DNA of 64,000 nucleotides from CAVTWH01 sp963850915 (GTDB lineage: Bacteria; Actinomycetota; Actinomycetes; Mycobacteriales; Micromonosporaceae): the NCBI GenBank assembly GCA_963850915.1, contig CAWKND010000004.1, forward strand, positions 124,001 to 188,000, written 5' to 3'. How positions within the stretch are numbered: position 1 is the first letter of the stretch; each line of letters begins with the position of its first letter. A program made the translations under genes and the position numbers. Below, in pieces: positions 1-9,396 of this stretch. A model generated the notes under the pieces. The model was not told where the DNA came from, did not search any database, and worked only from the letters and a program-made list of their open reading frames with translations.

Positions 1-404
1 GCCGCCATGCCCACGATGATCGCCAGCAGCCCGGCCGCGAGCGTGGACAGCACGCCGACGGCGATCGAGGCGCGGGCGCCGTAGATGGTCCGCGAGTACA
101 CGTCGCAGCCCTGTACGTCGGTACCGAACCAGTGCGCGCTGCTCGGTGGCTCCAGCGACACGTCCAGGTCGCAGGAGCGCGGGTTGATCGAGGTGTACAG
201 CCGGGGGAAGACCGCCATCACCAGGAAGGCGAGCACCACCACCGCGGCGATCCAGAACAGCGGCTTGCGGCGCAGGTCGCGCCAGGCGTCCCCGGTCAGG
301 CTCCGCGGCTTGCCCAGGTTGGTGTCCATGGGACGCATCGCCGTCCCGTTGTCCCCCGTGCTGGTGTACCCGTCGGAGGTCACCACCGCTTCGATGTCAC
401 TCAT
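1..404 (-). CDS. Peptide ABC transporter permease, OppC/DppC type (3' part outside window)
   Basis: Inner-membrane permease subunit of a peptide/nickel-class ABC importer. Only the first 134 residues are in the window. They show a cytoplasmic N-terminus of about 48 residues, a first membrane segment (about 49-69), then the short extracellular stretch typical of OppC, including HWFGTDVQGCDVYSR, which matches the family motif HxxGTDxxGRDxxSR with Cys where Arg is usual. A second membrane segment starts near residue 115. The ATG at 404 has a GGAGAGG ribosome site 7 nt upstream. It lies 36 bp downstream of oppB and is surely in the same operon. Identification is from the motif; substrate is unknown. 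Confidence 0.88.
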   Translation of the reverse strand, partial: MSDIEAVVTSDGYTSTGDNGTAMRPMDTNLGKPRSLTGDAWRDLRRKPLFWIAAVVVLAFLVMAVFPRLYTSINPRSCDLDVSLEPPSSAHWFGTDVQGCDVYSRTIYGARASIAVGVLSTLAAGLLAIIVGMA

Positions 405-440
405 GCGGTGCCTCTCCTAGCTGTGCCGCTCACAACCGGG

Positions 441-1370
441 TCACTCATAACGGATCCTCGGGTCCAGGACGGCGTAGAGAACGTCGACGATGAGGTTGGC
501 GATCAGGTAGATGATCACCAGGATGCTCACGATGGTGACCACGGTCGGCCCGTCCTGGAGCAGGATGCCCTGGTACAGGCGGTAGCCGACGCCCGGGATG
601 TTGAAGATCCGCTCGGTCACCACGGCGCCACTCATCAGGTCGCCGATGGTGATGCCGAGGAAGGTGACCACCGGGATGAGCGAGTTGCGCAGCACGTGTA
701 CGCCGACCACCCGGCGCCGGGGCAGCCCCTTGGCGGTGGCGGTGCGTACGTAGTCGGAGCGTAGGTTCTCGGCGATCGAGGTACGTGTCAACCGGACCGC
801 GGTGGCCAGCGCCAGGGCGCCGAGGATGATGCCGGGCAGGATGTACGCGCTGATCCCGGCGTTCGGCCCGGTGACCGTGATCGGCGCGATCTTCCATTTG
901 ACGCCGAACAGGTACTGCAGGTTGAAGCCGAGTACGAAGCTCGGGATGCCGATGATCACCAGGGTGAGTACCAGCGTCGAGTGGTCGAAGATGCCGCCCC
1001 GGCGGATACCGGCGACCACCCCCGCGGTGATCCCGACGACCACCACGAACACGATCGCCACCGAGGCCAGCCGCAGCGTGTACGGCCACGCCTGCTCCAG
1101 AACCTGGGAGATCTCCCGGCCGCTGATCTGGGTACCGAAGTTGCCGCGCAGCAGGTTGCCCATGTAGCGCAGGTACTGCACGAAAAACGGGTCGTTGAGG
1201 TGGTACTGGGCGGTCAGGGTGGCCCGTAGTTGGGGACTGACCGGACGCTCACCGGCGAGTGCCTGGATGGGATCGCTGGAGCCGGCGAACATCAGCGCGT
1301 ACACGATGAAGGTTGTCCCGAAGAACACCAGGATCATCTGCAGCAGGCGGCGCACGACGTACCGGAACAT
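441..1370 (-). CDS. Peptide ABC transporter permease, OppB/DppB type
   Basis: Second permease of the same importer, 309 residues, the usual length for DppB/OppB. It begins with the characteristic MFRYVVRRLLQMILV membrane segment and has about six membrane segments. The EAA loop, which contacts the ATPase, is seen at about residues 205-235 (TATAKGLPRRRVVGVHVLRN). The family ending DPRIRYE is present at the extreme C-terminus. The gene sits between the binding-protein gene (91 bp upstream) and the OppC gene. Family assignment is firm; whether the substrate is oligopeptides, dipeptides or a metal chelate cannot be told from sequence. Confidence 0.92.
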   Translation of the reverse strand: MFRYVVRRLLQMILVFFGTTFIVYALMFAGSSDPIQALAGERPVSPQLRATLTAQYHLNDPFFVQYLRYMGNLLRGNFGTQISGREISQVLEQAWPYTLRLASVAIVFVVVVGITAGVVAGIRRGGIFDHSTLVLTLVIIGIPSFVLGFNLQYLFGVKWKIAPITVTGPNAGISAYILPGIILGALALATAVRLTRTSIAENLRSDYVRTATAKGLPRRRVVGVHVLRNSLIPVVTFLGITIGDLMSGAVVTERIFNIPGVGYRLYQGILLQDGPTVVTIVSILVIIYLIANLIVDVLYAVLDPRIRYE

Positions 1371-1420
1371 CGCAGCCTTTCCGATCGGCCGGGTGAGCGG
1401 TGGCTAAACGCGGGAATGCG

Positions 1421-1455
1421 CCGGTCCGGGCCGCGCGCCGCGCGGCCCGGACCGG
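1421..1455 (-). terminator. Intercistronic hairpin between oppA and oppB
   Basis: Perfect 15-bp inverted repeat (1421-1435 with 1441-1455) around a 5-nt loop, very GC-rich and without a T-run. It lies in the 91-bp gap after the binding-protein gene. In many ABC operons such a structure protects the upstream mRNA or partly terminates, giving more binding protein than permease; that role is inferred. Confidence 0.6.
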
Positions 1456-1461
1456 GTGGGA

Positions 1462-3084
1462 CTAGTTGCGCTCCAGGGTCAGCACGTCCACGTTCGCGAA
1501 CAGGTCGACGTTGACCGTCTTCATGCTCGTCGAGAAGCCGAAGATGTTCTGCTTGAACCACATCGGGATGGTCGGCATGTCCTTGGCCACCATGTCCTCG
1601 GCCGCCTGGTACTCCTTGATGGCGGTCGACTCGTCGGTGGTGGTGTCGGCCTTCTGCATCTGCGCGTCGAAGGCCGGGTTGCTGTAGCCCGAGTCGTTGG
1701 ACGAGGCGTTGGTGACGTACAGCGGCGTCAGGTAGTCCTCGATCGACGGGTAGTCGAACGACCAGGCGCCCCGCAGCGGAGCGTTCAGCGTGTGCGCCCG
1801 AGCCTGCTTGCGCAGGTCCGCGAATTGCGCCACCGGCTGGCCGGTGCAGGTCACGCCCAGGTTCTTGCTGACCTGGTTGCAGACCGCGTCGACCCACTCC
1901 TTGTGGCCGCCGTCAGCGTTGTAGTACAGGTCGATCTTGTTGCCGGGCAGGCCGCCGGCCTGGGTGTACAGCGCCTTGGCCGCGGTCGGGTCGAACTTGC
2001 AGGAGTCGCCGCAGGTGTTGTCCCGGGCGCCCTCGACGATCGGGGTCACCCAGCTGGTGGCCGGCGTGTACGCACCCTGGAAGATCTTGTCGACAATCTC
2101 CTGGCGGTTGATGGCCATCGAGATCGCCTTGCGGATCGGCACCGTGTACGCCGGGTCGTAGACCGGCAGGCTGATGAAGCCGAAGTACGACGACGGGCTC
2201 TTCTGCAGCCGGTCACCGAGGTCGCTCTGCGCCGTGGCCAGCTTGTCCGACGGGATCTGCGGCTGCACGTCGAGGTTGCCGGCCTGCAGGTCGTTGTACA
2301 TGGTGTCCTGGTCCTGGTAGATCTTGAAGTCGATCTCCTGGACCTTCGGCTTGTCGAGCGAGTAGTCGTCGTACCGGACCACGTTGATCGTCTGGTTGTG
2401 GTTCCAGGTACCGCTCATCTTGTACGGGCCGTTGCCGATCGGCGCGTCCTCGTAGGTCTTGGACAGCGTGCCGTCGGCGTTGAACGCGGCGTCCGGCAGC
2501 GGGTCGAAGACGGTGTAGCCGAGTACCTTCTCGAACTCCACGAACGGCGAGCTGAGGGTGATCGTGAAGGTGGTGTCGTCGACCTTCTTCAGGCCGGACA
2601 GCGTGTTCGCCTTCGGGGTTGCCTTGCCGTCCGGCGACTGCATGTCGTCGTAGCCGGCGATGCGGGTGAAGAAGGGATCGGCACCGATCTGCGCGTTCGG
2701 TCCGTACGCCGCGTAGTTCCACGCCTTGATGTAGCTGTCCGAGGTGACCGGCTGGCCGTTGTGGAAGGTCATGCCGCTGCGCAGCTTCACCGTCCAGACC
2801 TTCTTGTCGTTACTCGTGATCGACTCCGCGGCCGCCTGCGAGTAGTTCGGCTTGCCGTTGTCGTCGAACCGCATCAGCGGGGTGAACAGGGCGGTGACCA
2901 CCTGGGAGCCGTTGCTCTCCACCGTGTTGCTGGGCAGCAGGTGCTCGGGTTCGCCGATGCCGATGGTGACCGTACCGCCGCCGCTGGAGTTGCCCGACCC
3001 GGAGTTGCCACTGCCGCAGGCGCTCACGCCGACAGCCACGGCGACCGGGAGCGCGACCCAGGCAGCGAGCCTGCGTACGTTCAT
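1462..3084 (-). CDS. Peptide ABC transporter substrate-binding lipoprotein (SBP family 5)
   Basis: Extracytoplasmic solute-binding protein of 540 residues that captures the ligand for the permeases encoded downstream. The N-terminus is a lipoprotein signal: MNVRRLA, a hydrophobic stretch, and lipobox V-S-A-C with Cys23 as the lipidation site, followed by a Gly/Ser linker. The remainder has SBP_bac_5 features: the LTPLMRFDD-like beginning (LFTPLMRFDDNGK), KLRSGMTFHNGQPVTSDSYI near residue 100 and AISMAINRQEIVDKIFQG near residue 320. Start ATG has AAGGAGG 5 nt upstream. First gene of the leftward operon. OppA/DppA-type family assignment is firm; ligand is unknown. Confidence 0.92.
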   Translation of the reverse strand: MNVRRLAAWVALPVAVAVGVSACGSGNSGSGNSSGGGTVTIGIGEPEHLLPSNTVESNGSQVVTALFTPLMRFDDNGKPNYSQAAAESITSNDKKVWTVKLRSGMTFHNGQPVTSDSYIKAWNYAAYGPNAQIGADPFFTRIAGYDDMQSPDGKATPKANTLSGLKKVDDTTFTITLSSPFVEFEKVLGYTVFDPLPDAAFNADGTLSKTYEDAPIGNGPYKMSGTWNHNQTINVVRYDDYSLDKPKVQEIDFKIYQDQDTMYNDLQAGNLDVQPQIPSDKLATAQSDLGDRLQKSPSSYFGFISLPVYDPAYTVPIRKAISMAINRQEIVDKIFQGAYTPATSWVTPIVEGARDNTCGDSCKFDPTAAKALYTQAGGLPGNKIDLYYNADGGHKEWVDAVCNQVSKNLGVTCTGQPVAQFADLRKQARAHTLNAPLRGAWSFDYPSIEDYLTPLYVTNASSNDSGYSNPAFDAQMQKADTTTDESTAIKEYQAAEDMVAKDMPTIPMWFKQNIFGFSTSMKTVNVDLFANVDVLTLERN

Positions 3085-3486
3085 GGTGCCTCCTTCTTCT
3101 CCTCACGCTGTGCTACCTGGGGCCCGGTCGGGGTTACGCAGCGCAGCGTCCGATCAAGGTAGGTCCGGCTGCGCGCCAACCCAAATCAAAGGCCCCGGAC
3201 AGCCAGCGGCTACCCGGCCCTCAGGTTGTCGATCACCACCGATTTGTGGTAGTCGACGCCTGGTCCGATCGAGGACAATACGGATATTATTCACCAAGTG
3301 TGAACGCCAAGGCGCGATCTCGGCAGATTGGCGGAGGTCGAATCAGCGCCCGGATTCGGGTACTTTGGTCTCCCACAATGTGGTACGTCCGAGCTGGACG
3401 TTACTTTGGGTGATGAAGGTAACCTGACCCACAGTATAGGTGAGGAATTCTCACCATTCCTGCCGGTGGTTGCTCGTGGGCTGGGA
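3085..3486. other. Intergenic region upstream of oppA
   Basis: About 400 bp without a credible gene, between the oppA start and the 3' end of the PQQ-repeat protein; both read leftward, so the oppA promoter must lie here. It is noticeably less GC-rich than its surroundings around 3271-3300 and 3380-3460. I could not pick out a convincing -35/-10 pair. Two TACTTTGG words occur at about 3360 and 3401. Confidence 0.4.
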
Positions 3487-5248
3487 TCAGTCGAGGGCGG
3501 TCAGGACGAGCGTGTTGTCCCGCTGCTCGGCCAGGAAGACCGCGCCGGCGCCGACCGCGACGCGTACCGGGCGGGAGCCGCAGAGGGTGCGCCCGTCGGT
3601 ACCGGTGCGGCAGCGTGGTCGGGTCGGCGACCAGGATCCGGCTGGCCACCTGCTGACCGGAGTCGAGGTTCAGCGCCACCACGCCGATCGCGCCACCGTC
3701 GCCGTTCATCCGGCCGTCGTTGTTGGGGCCGCGCAGAACCAGGTAGCCGGTACCGCCGGCCACGCCAGCCGAGACCGGGTGGTACCCGGCCACCACGGTC
3801 AGCGGGGTCGACCAGCGTGGCGAGCCGGTGCTCAAGTCGACGCCGACGGCCGCGCCGTCCAGGTAGATCGCCGTACTGCCCTGGGCGAGCAGCAGAGTGC
3901 CGCCGAGCCGGTACGCCGGGCCGGGCTTGCCGCTGGCCGGGTCGAGCAGGACAGCCGAGCGGGGTACCGCCACGGCCACCGGTACGCCGTCGGTGGTGGC
4001 CTGGGCGCGCTCGCCGTACTCGACCAGCAGGCCTGTCCCGGTCCCCGTCAACAGCAGCGGATCGGCGCTGGTGAACCCGCTCGGGTACGGCGGCTGCCAG
4101 GTCCAGAGCGTCTTGCCGGTACGGGCGGACACGGCGGCCACCGCCTCGGTACCGGCGCACCGGCCGGCGACCGCGACGGTGTCCCCGGCAGCCGCGACGG
4201 CACTGACCGTGCACGCCTGCCCGGCCGGGAACGCCGGGAACTCCGGCGCGGCGCCGGCCCCGTCGACCCCGGTGAACCGGACCCCGTGCCCGCCGCCCAG
4301 CTCCACCGCGCCGATCTGTTGGCCGCCCGCCTGCTTGTTGCCAGCCTGGCTGCCGGCCGCGACCAGGGTGCCGACGTTCCACGGCGTCGTCTTCGTCGCG
4401 TTGAGCTGGCGGGTCCAGCGCTGCGCGCCGGTACCGGCGTTGAGCGCGACGGCGAGTACGCCCCGGCCCTGCACGTAGAACAGCACGATCGTCTTGCCGT
4501 CCGCGGTGGTGACCGCGTTCGCGCTGGACAGGTCGGAGCGCTGGTAGTGCCAGCGCTCCTTGCCGGTGGCCGGATCCAGCCCGCGTACCCCGGCGTCGTC
4601 CCGGATCACCAGTACCCCGCTGGCCAGCCCGACCAGCTGGTCGCCGTCGAGTACCCGCTGCCAGCGCTGGTGGTCCAGGGCGTCCGGGGCGGCGGCGACG
4701 GTACTGCCGGGCGCGCCGGAGGTGTCCGAGTCGACGAAACGCCCTTCGGTGAACCAGTGCTGCGCGCCCCAGCCGGCGAAGCCCACCAGTAGTGCCGTAC
4801 CGAGCAGCACGATCAGCCCGGGTACCAGCTGGATGTCGGTACGCTCCGCCGGGCGTACCGGCGGGCCACCGAGCAGCCAGCCGCCGGCCAGCGCCACGGC
4901 GCCCAGGATGGTGAGCGGACCGCCCAGCCCGTACCCCTGGTGGGGGGTGATCGTGATCAGCTGCAGAATCCCGAAGGCCAGCACCGCGACGGCGCCCAGC
5001 GCGGCCACCTGCCGCCAGCGCCCGCCCCAGACCAGCGCGACCGCCGCCAGCGCCACGCTGAGTACGCCCATCCCGACGCGTACGCCGACCGGCGGGAAGT
5101 GGCCGCCGGCCGGGTCGAACCGGCTCCACCCCAGCAACTCGCCGCCGATGATCGCGGCCAGCCCGAGCAGGACGAGCGCGGTGGCGGCGACGCGGGTCAG
5201 CGGCCGCGCCCAGGCGAGCGTGCGCAGGCCGGTGGGCGGGTTGGTCAT
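3487..5248 (-). CDS. Membrane protein with PQQ-like beta-propeller repeats; one frameshift near 3604
   Basis: N-terminal half (residues 1-190) holds about five to six membrane segments; the C-terminal half is an extracytoplasmic beta-propeller with PQQ-type repeat motifs such as LDPATGKERWHY, LNAGTGAQRWTR, SARTGKTLWTW and DLSTGSPRWSTP. Such proteins are common in actinobacteria; function unknown. The uninterrupted frame drifts after PTTLPH at about 3604 into an Arg-rich tail. Removing one base from the CC at 3604-3605 restores an ending with GRTLCGSRPVRVAV and a stop at 3487, giving 586 residues. The length 1762 = 3x587+1 agrees with one extra base. Start ATG at 5248 with GGGAG upstream. Sequence error or true lesion cannot be separated here. 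Confidence 0.75.
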
Positions 5249-5395
5249 GCCTGGCTCCCGGGGGGTGGAGTTTGCGGTGGGCGGGGAAGAAAATCCGGTG
5301 GGTTGTGCCACACAGCATGCCCCGGCAGGCCAACTCTGCACACTCCGCGTTATGTTTCGGAACGTCGCATTCCCGAGCTGGAGAGACGTGCATCC

Positions 5396-6346
5396 ATGGG
5401 TAAGAAGGTCACCGTCGTCGGGGCCGGTTTCTACGGTTCGACGACCGCGCAGCGCCTGGCCGAGTACGACGTGTTCGAAACCGTCGTACTGACCGACATC
5501 CTCGACGGCCGGCCGCAGGGCCTGGCCCTCGACCTCAACCAGTCGCGCTCCATCGAGGGCTTCGAAACCAAGGTCGTCGGCGTCACGACCGGCCAGAACG
5601 GCGAGGGTTACGAGGCGATCGAGGGCTCCGACGTCGTGGTGATCACGGCCGGCTTCCCGCGCAAGCCCGGGATGAGCCGGATGGACCTGCTGGAGGTCAA
5701 CGCCAAGATCGTCCGCAGCGTGGCCGAGCAGGTTGCCAAGTACGCGCCGAACGCCGTCATCGTGGTGGTCTCCAACCCGCTCGACGAGATGACCGCGCTG
5801 ACCCAGCTCGCCTCGGCGTTCCCGAAGAACCGGGTACTCGGCCAGGCCGGCGTGCTGGACACCGCCCGGTTCACCCACTTCGTCGCGGAGAAGCTGGGCG
5901 TACCGGTCAAGTCAGTGAAGACGCTCACGCTGGGCTCGCACGGCGACACCATGGTCCCGGTCCCCTCGCAGTGCACCGTTGACGGCAAGCCGCTGTCCGA
6001 CGTGCTCTCCGCCGCGGAGATCGAGGAGCTGGTGGTACGTACCCGCGGCGGCGGCGCCGAGGTCAACAACCTGCTCAAGACCGGCTCGGCGTTCTACGCC
6101 CCGTCAGCCGCGGCCGCCCGGATGGCCCGGGCCATCGCCGAGGACTCCGGCGAGATCTGGCCGGTGTGCGCCTGGGTCGACGGCGAGTACGGCATCTCCG
6201 GGGTCTACCTCGGCGTGCTGGCCAAGCTCGGTGCCGAGGGCGTGCAGGAGATCGTCGAGACGCCGCTGACCGACGCCGAGCTGACCGAGCTGAAGGCGGC
6301 CGCCGAGGCGGTACGCAGCAAGCAGGCGGACGTCGCCAGCCTCTGA
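5396..6346 (+). CDS. mdh: Malate dehydrogenase (LDH-like, type 3)
   Basis: NAD-dependent oxidation of malate to oxaloacetate in the TCA cycle, cytosolic. The 316-residue length is normal for the LDH-like class. Seen in sequence: Rossmann fingerprint GAGFYG at 9-14, the substrate-loop arginines in GFPRKPGMSR near residue 85 (the Arg-Lys/Arg pattern marks malate rather than lactate specificity), SNPLD, GQAGVLDTARF and the catalytic His in GSHGDTMVP near residue 180. ATG at 5396 follows GGAGAG by about 10 nt. Monocistronic: upstream gene is divergent and a hairpin follows the stop. Confidence 0.97.
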   Translation: MGKKVTVVGAGFYGSTTAQRLAEYDVFETVVLTDILDGRPQGLALDLNQSRSIEGFETKVVGVTTGQNGEGYEAIEGSDVVVITAGFPRKPGMSRMDLLEVNAKIVRSVAEQVAKYAPNAVIVVVSNPLDEMTALTQLASAFPKNRVLGQAGVLDTARFTHFVAEKLGVPVKSVKTLTLGSHGDTMVPVPSQCTVDGKPLSDVLSAAEIEELVVRTRGGGAEVNNLLKTGSAFYAPSAAAARMARAIAEDSGEIWPVCAWVDGEYGISGVYLGVLAKLGAEGVQEIVETPLTDAELTELKAAAEAVRSKQADVASL

Positions 6347-6362
6347 GCCGTGTTGCTCTGCC

Positions 6363-6391
6363 GGGCCCGGGTCGCTCTGCGACCTGGGCCC
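6363..6391 (+). terminator. Terminator-like hairpin after mdh
   Basis: Thirteen-base arms (6363-6375 and 6379-6391) with one mismatch and a TCT loop, starting 17 nt after the mdh stop and followed by a pyrimidine-rich stretch. Typical GC-rich actinobacterial terminator without a T-run. Confidence 0.6.
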
Positions 6392-6593
6392 CGCTTGTCT
6401 CTTGGGTCGGTTGTCTTTGATCCGGCGAAACGCCGCTTTCCGGGCGGCGGTGCCGAGAAGTTACTCGGGGGTACGTCAGGCAGCTCACAGCAGATTTCGG
6501 GTGCGCGCGAACTACGGTTGGGTATCGGGAGTGCTGCACCAGATGCGTGGACAGGTCCACGCGTCGACCGCCAACCGAAGGGGAATCGGGTAC

Positions 6594-7304
6594 GTGACCG
6601 GGTTCGATCTGCCTGACTTCGACGTGCCTGCCTTCGATGCTGCCGCCGAGTTTGACCGCCAGGTGGCGACGCTGGTGGCCAAGGGGTACCCGAACCTGGC
6701 CGGGCTGTCCGGCACGGAGTTCGTGGCCCGGCTCGCCCCGCTGCGCGAGGTCGCCTTGGCCGACTCGTGGATCGAGCCGCCGTCGCGTGGCTGGGTGCCG
6801 TTCGTACTCGTGATCACCCCGGAGCTGGTCAGCACGGCGCAGAGCATGCCGCTGACCAGGCTGGCCTTCGGCAGCCGGCCCGGCTTCGTGGACCGGCTGT
6901 TCGAGCCGTCCGGCCTCGGGGCCTTCCAACCCGTTCCCGAGCTGGCCGTACCGCGCGGTGGGGCGTACCTGCTGATCAACGTCGAGCGCGGGGAGCGCTT
7001 CGGCAACCTGGCACCCGAGGCGGCACTGGCCACGATCGCCGGGCAGGGGCGTACCCCGCTGACCATCGCCGAGGGCATCGCGCTGATCACCCAGTACCCG
7101 CACCTGCTGGAGCACAACAAGTACTTCTCGCTGGCCGGCTCCCGGGCCGGGGACCGGCGGGTACCGGCGCTGTGGATCAGCCAGCACGCACCCAAGCTCG
7201 GCTGGTCCTGGGCCGGCGCGCCGCAGGCCGGCCTCGGCGTCGCCTCCGCGGGTGAGCGCGTCGGCGTCGGTGTGGACGAACGCCGAATCCTGCAGGCCGC
7301 CTGA
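6594..7304 (+). CDS. DUF5701-like conserved actinobacterial protein
   Basis: A 236-residue soluble protein without signal peptide or membrane segment. It resembles the actinobacterial DUF5701 family; the most recognisable blocks are PPSRGWVPFVLVI, RPGFVDRLFEPSGLGAF and IALITQYPHLLEHNKYFSL followed by VPALWIS near the C-terminus. Biochemical role is unknown. The GTG at 6594 was chosen because AAGGGGAA lies about 11 nt upstream and the protein becomes homologous-looking only from there; upstream ATGs in frame would read through intergenic sequence. Stands alone between mdh and ung. Confidence 0.75.
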   Translation: MTGFDLPDFDVPAFDAAAEFDRQVATLVAKGYPNLAGLSGTEFVARLAPLREVALADSWIEPPSRGWVPFVLVITPELVSTAQSMPLTRLAFGSRPGFVDRLFEPSGLGAFQPVPELAVPRGGAYLLINVERGERFGNLAPEAALATIAGQGRTPLTIAEGIALITQYPHLLEHNKYFSLAGSRAGDRRVPALWISQHAPKLGWSWAGAPQAGLGVASAGERVGVGVDERRILQAA

Positions 7305-7350
7305 GCCCGCCTGTCTCCTGAGCCTGCCTGCTCTGCGGGCTGCCTTCAGC

Positions 7351-7419
7351 GCCGGCTTCCCGGGCAGCGCCGGCTTCCCGGGCAGCGCCGGCTTCCCGAG
7401 CAGCGCCGGCTTCCCGAGC
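7351..7419. repeat. 18-bp tandem repeat, 3.8 copies
   Basis: Four successive units of GCCGGCTTCCCGGGCAGC (last two units with GAGC, last one incomplete) in the gap between the DUF5701 gene and the ung promoter. Likely a slippage-prone minisatellite; no function evident. Confidence 0.9.
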
Positions 7420-7454
7420 CGGCCGGCCCGGGTCCGGGTGTCGTACCGGCGATC

Positions 7455-7460
7455 TAGGCT
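7455..7460 (+). promoter_or_regulatory. -10 box TAGGCT of ung (leaderless)
   Basis: TAGGCT ends 6 nt before the ung ATG, the spacing expected if transcription starts at the A of the start codon. No ribosome-binding site precedes the ATG. No clear -35 element was found. Confidence 0.6.
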
Positions 7461-7466
7461 GCCGGC

Positions 7467-8141
7467 ATGTCCCTGGATCTCGTGGAGCTGCTCCCCGCCG
7501 AGTGGCGCGACGTCATGAAGCCACACCTCGACCCGGCAGCGGTCGCCGCGCTCGGTGCCTTCGTCGAGGCGGAGTACGCCGCGCACGATGTGTACCCGCC
7601 GCTGCCCGACCTGTTCGCCGCCTTCCGGCTGTGCCCGCCTGAGCAGGCCCGGGTACTCATCCTCGGCCAGGACCCCTACCACAAGGCGGGTCAGGCACAC
7701 GGGCTCAGCTTCAGCGTGCGCCCGGGGGTGCCGGTACCGCCCTCGCTGCGCCAGGTCTACAAGGAGCTGCGTGACGACCTCGGGGTGGTGCCGCCAGCCG
7801 GTGGTGACCTGACCGGCTGGGCGCGCCAGGGCGTACTGCTGCTCAACGCGGTGCTGACCGTCCGGGCCGGAAGCCCTGCCTCCCATGCCAACCACGGCTG
7901 GGAGCAGCTCACCGACGCCGCGATCATGGCCCTCAACGACCGCGCCGAGCGGGTGGTCTTCCTGCTGTGGGGCTCATACGCGCGCAAGAAGGCGGCGCTG
8001 GTCACCGGCGCGCAGCACGTGGTGTTGGAGGCCGGCCACCCGAGCCCGATGAACCCGCGCGGCTTCCTCGGCTCGCGCCCGTTCAGCGCCGCCAACGCAG
8101 CCCTTGTCGAGGCCGGCGAAGAGCCCATCGTCTGGGCCTAG
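7467..8141 (+). CDS. ung: Uracil-DNA glycosylase, family 1
   Basis: Removes uracil from DNA arising from cytosine deamination, starting base-excision repair. 224 residues, normal size. Catalytic water-activating motif GQDPYH at about 67-72 with the general-base Asp, uracil-stacking and binding segments around LLLNAVLTVRAGSPASHANHGWE, and the minor-groove intercalation loop HPSPMN near residue 190 are all intact. Translation probably starts from a leaderless mRNA (TAGGCT box 6 nt upstream, no ribosome site). The last 4 bases overlap the end of the convergent DUF4037 gene. A second, family-5 glycosylase is encoded at 57060. Confidence 0.97.
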   Translation: MSLDLVELLPAEWRDVMKPHLDPAAVAALGAFVEAEYAAHDVYPPLPDLFAAFRLCPPEQARVLILGQDPYHKAGQAHGLSFSVRPGVPVPPSLRQVYKELRDDLGVVPPAGGDLTGWARQGVLLLNAVLTVRAGSPASHANHGWEQLTDAAIMALNDRAERVVFLLWGSYARKKAALVTGAQHVVLEAGHPSPMNPRGFLGSRPFSAANAALVEAGEEPIVWA

Positions 8142-9238
8142 ACCTGTTTGTCCCCAACGGTTGCCGGCAGGCCGAGAGCAGCGACTGTCACGGCGCGCCG
8201 GCGGTCGCGGTCGCCGAGCAGGTCGGTGCTGTCGGCGAACTGGTCGATCGCGCCGATCAAGGGCAGCGTCGCGAGCCACGGATCGGTGATGCTGTCGCGG
8301 AGCGCGTCGGCGAACCGGTCGGCCATCAACACGCGGTACGGGCGGTCGTGGAACTGCCGCACCGTCGGCTCCACCGGCTCGGTCAGGCCGAGCGCGTTGT
8401 GTGCTCTGGCCGCCGCTTCGTAGCCGAGGCACAACGCCTCCTGCCGCTGCGTCCCGGAGCTGCTGAGTGCCAACGCAATCGGGCCGGCGTACTCGACCGA
8501 GCCCAGGGCGGTACCGAGCCACTTGCTGTACGGCGGGTAGCGGCGGGACTGCAGGAGCGACAGCCGGATCAGGTCACGTACCAGCCGCGCGGAGAGCACC
8601 GCCGTCCCCGGCTCGTCGCCGAGTTCGGTACCCCGCCCGACAAACGCCTCCTCCTGGGCGATCCGGCGCCACTGGGCAGCGAGCACGTACCGCCACACGT
8701 CGTCGGGGTACCAGGCCAGGGCGGCTCGGGCGGTCGCCAGCGTGGCGAGGCCGTCGTGGTACACCGCGCCGGCCGTCTGTTCGAGCAGCAGCTGGGTCGG
8801 GGTGGCCAGCCAGTCGGGTACCCCGATGGGTTGCTGTGGCTGGAAACCGAGCCAGTGGGCGTACCAGGCGATGGGTGTGCTGAGCACGACGCGGTGCCGC
8901 ACCGGGCCGGCGGCCGGGTCCACCGCCCACACATCGTCGGCCGGGCGCGGGAAGCGGGTCGGGAAGCCGGCGAAGGTCGACGGCAGTTCCCGCTCCAGCA
9001 GCGAGTCGAGTGCGACGGCCACCCGTGCGTACCCGTCGGGCGGCAGGAACAGCTGCAGCCGCGGTCCCCAGTCGTGGTCGGTGGAGCGTGCGGTGTCGTA
9101 GCCCAGCACGTCGGAGCCGGGGCCGAGCAGCGCCGCCGAGTACCGCAGCCGGGGCAGCGCGGCGGTGAGCAGCGGGCGGACGACCTCGGTGTAGAAGGCC
9201 GCACTGAGCTGGATTCCGGGGACGAAGGTGGCCGGCAC
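8138..9238 (-). CDS. DUF4037 domain protein, nucleotidyltransferase-like
   Basis: 366 residues, cytosolic. The N-terminal part carries a nucleotidyltransferase-fold signature, LGPGSDVLGYDTARSTDHDWG at about 39-59, with the Gly-Ser pair and following acidic residues expected of the metal site. The middle contains the DUF4037-type block with PIAWYAHWLGFQP and DVWRYVLAAQWRRIAQEEAFVGR. Substrate unknown. GTG start at 9238; the gene is convergent with ung and overlaps its stop by 4 nt. The family call is from memory of the DUF4037 pattern and is fairly secure; function is inference only. Confidence 0.78.
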   Translation of the reverse strand: MPATFVPGIQLSAAFYTEVVRPLLTAALPRLRYSAALLGPGSDVLGYDTARSTDHDWGPRLQLFLPPDGYARVAVALDSLLERELPSTFAGFPTRFPRPADDVWAVDPAAGPVRHRVVLSTPIAWYAHWLGFQPQQPIGVPDWLATPTQLLLEQTAGAVYHDGLATLATARAALAWYPDDVWRYVLAAQWRRIAQEEAFVGRGTELGDEPGTAVLSARLVRDLIRLSLLQSRRYPPYSKWLGTALGSVEYAGPIALALSSSGTQRQEALCLGYEAAARAHNALGLTEPVEPTVRQFHDRPYRVLMADRFADALRDSITDPWLATLPLIGAIDQFADSTDLLGDRDRRRAVTVAALGLPATVGDKQV

Positions 9239-9396
9239 GGCGCCGAGTCAACCAGCCCGGCGCGGTACCGGCGAGCGTGTTTCGCATCCGGGCAGGGGGT
9301 CGACCGGCAGCCGGGCGGCGCGTGTAAGGTGGCCTGAGGCATGCAGTACGCCCGTACTGTTTGCGATCGTGTCACGCGAAGGGAGTGCCGACGAGC

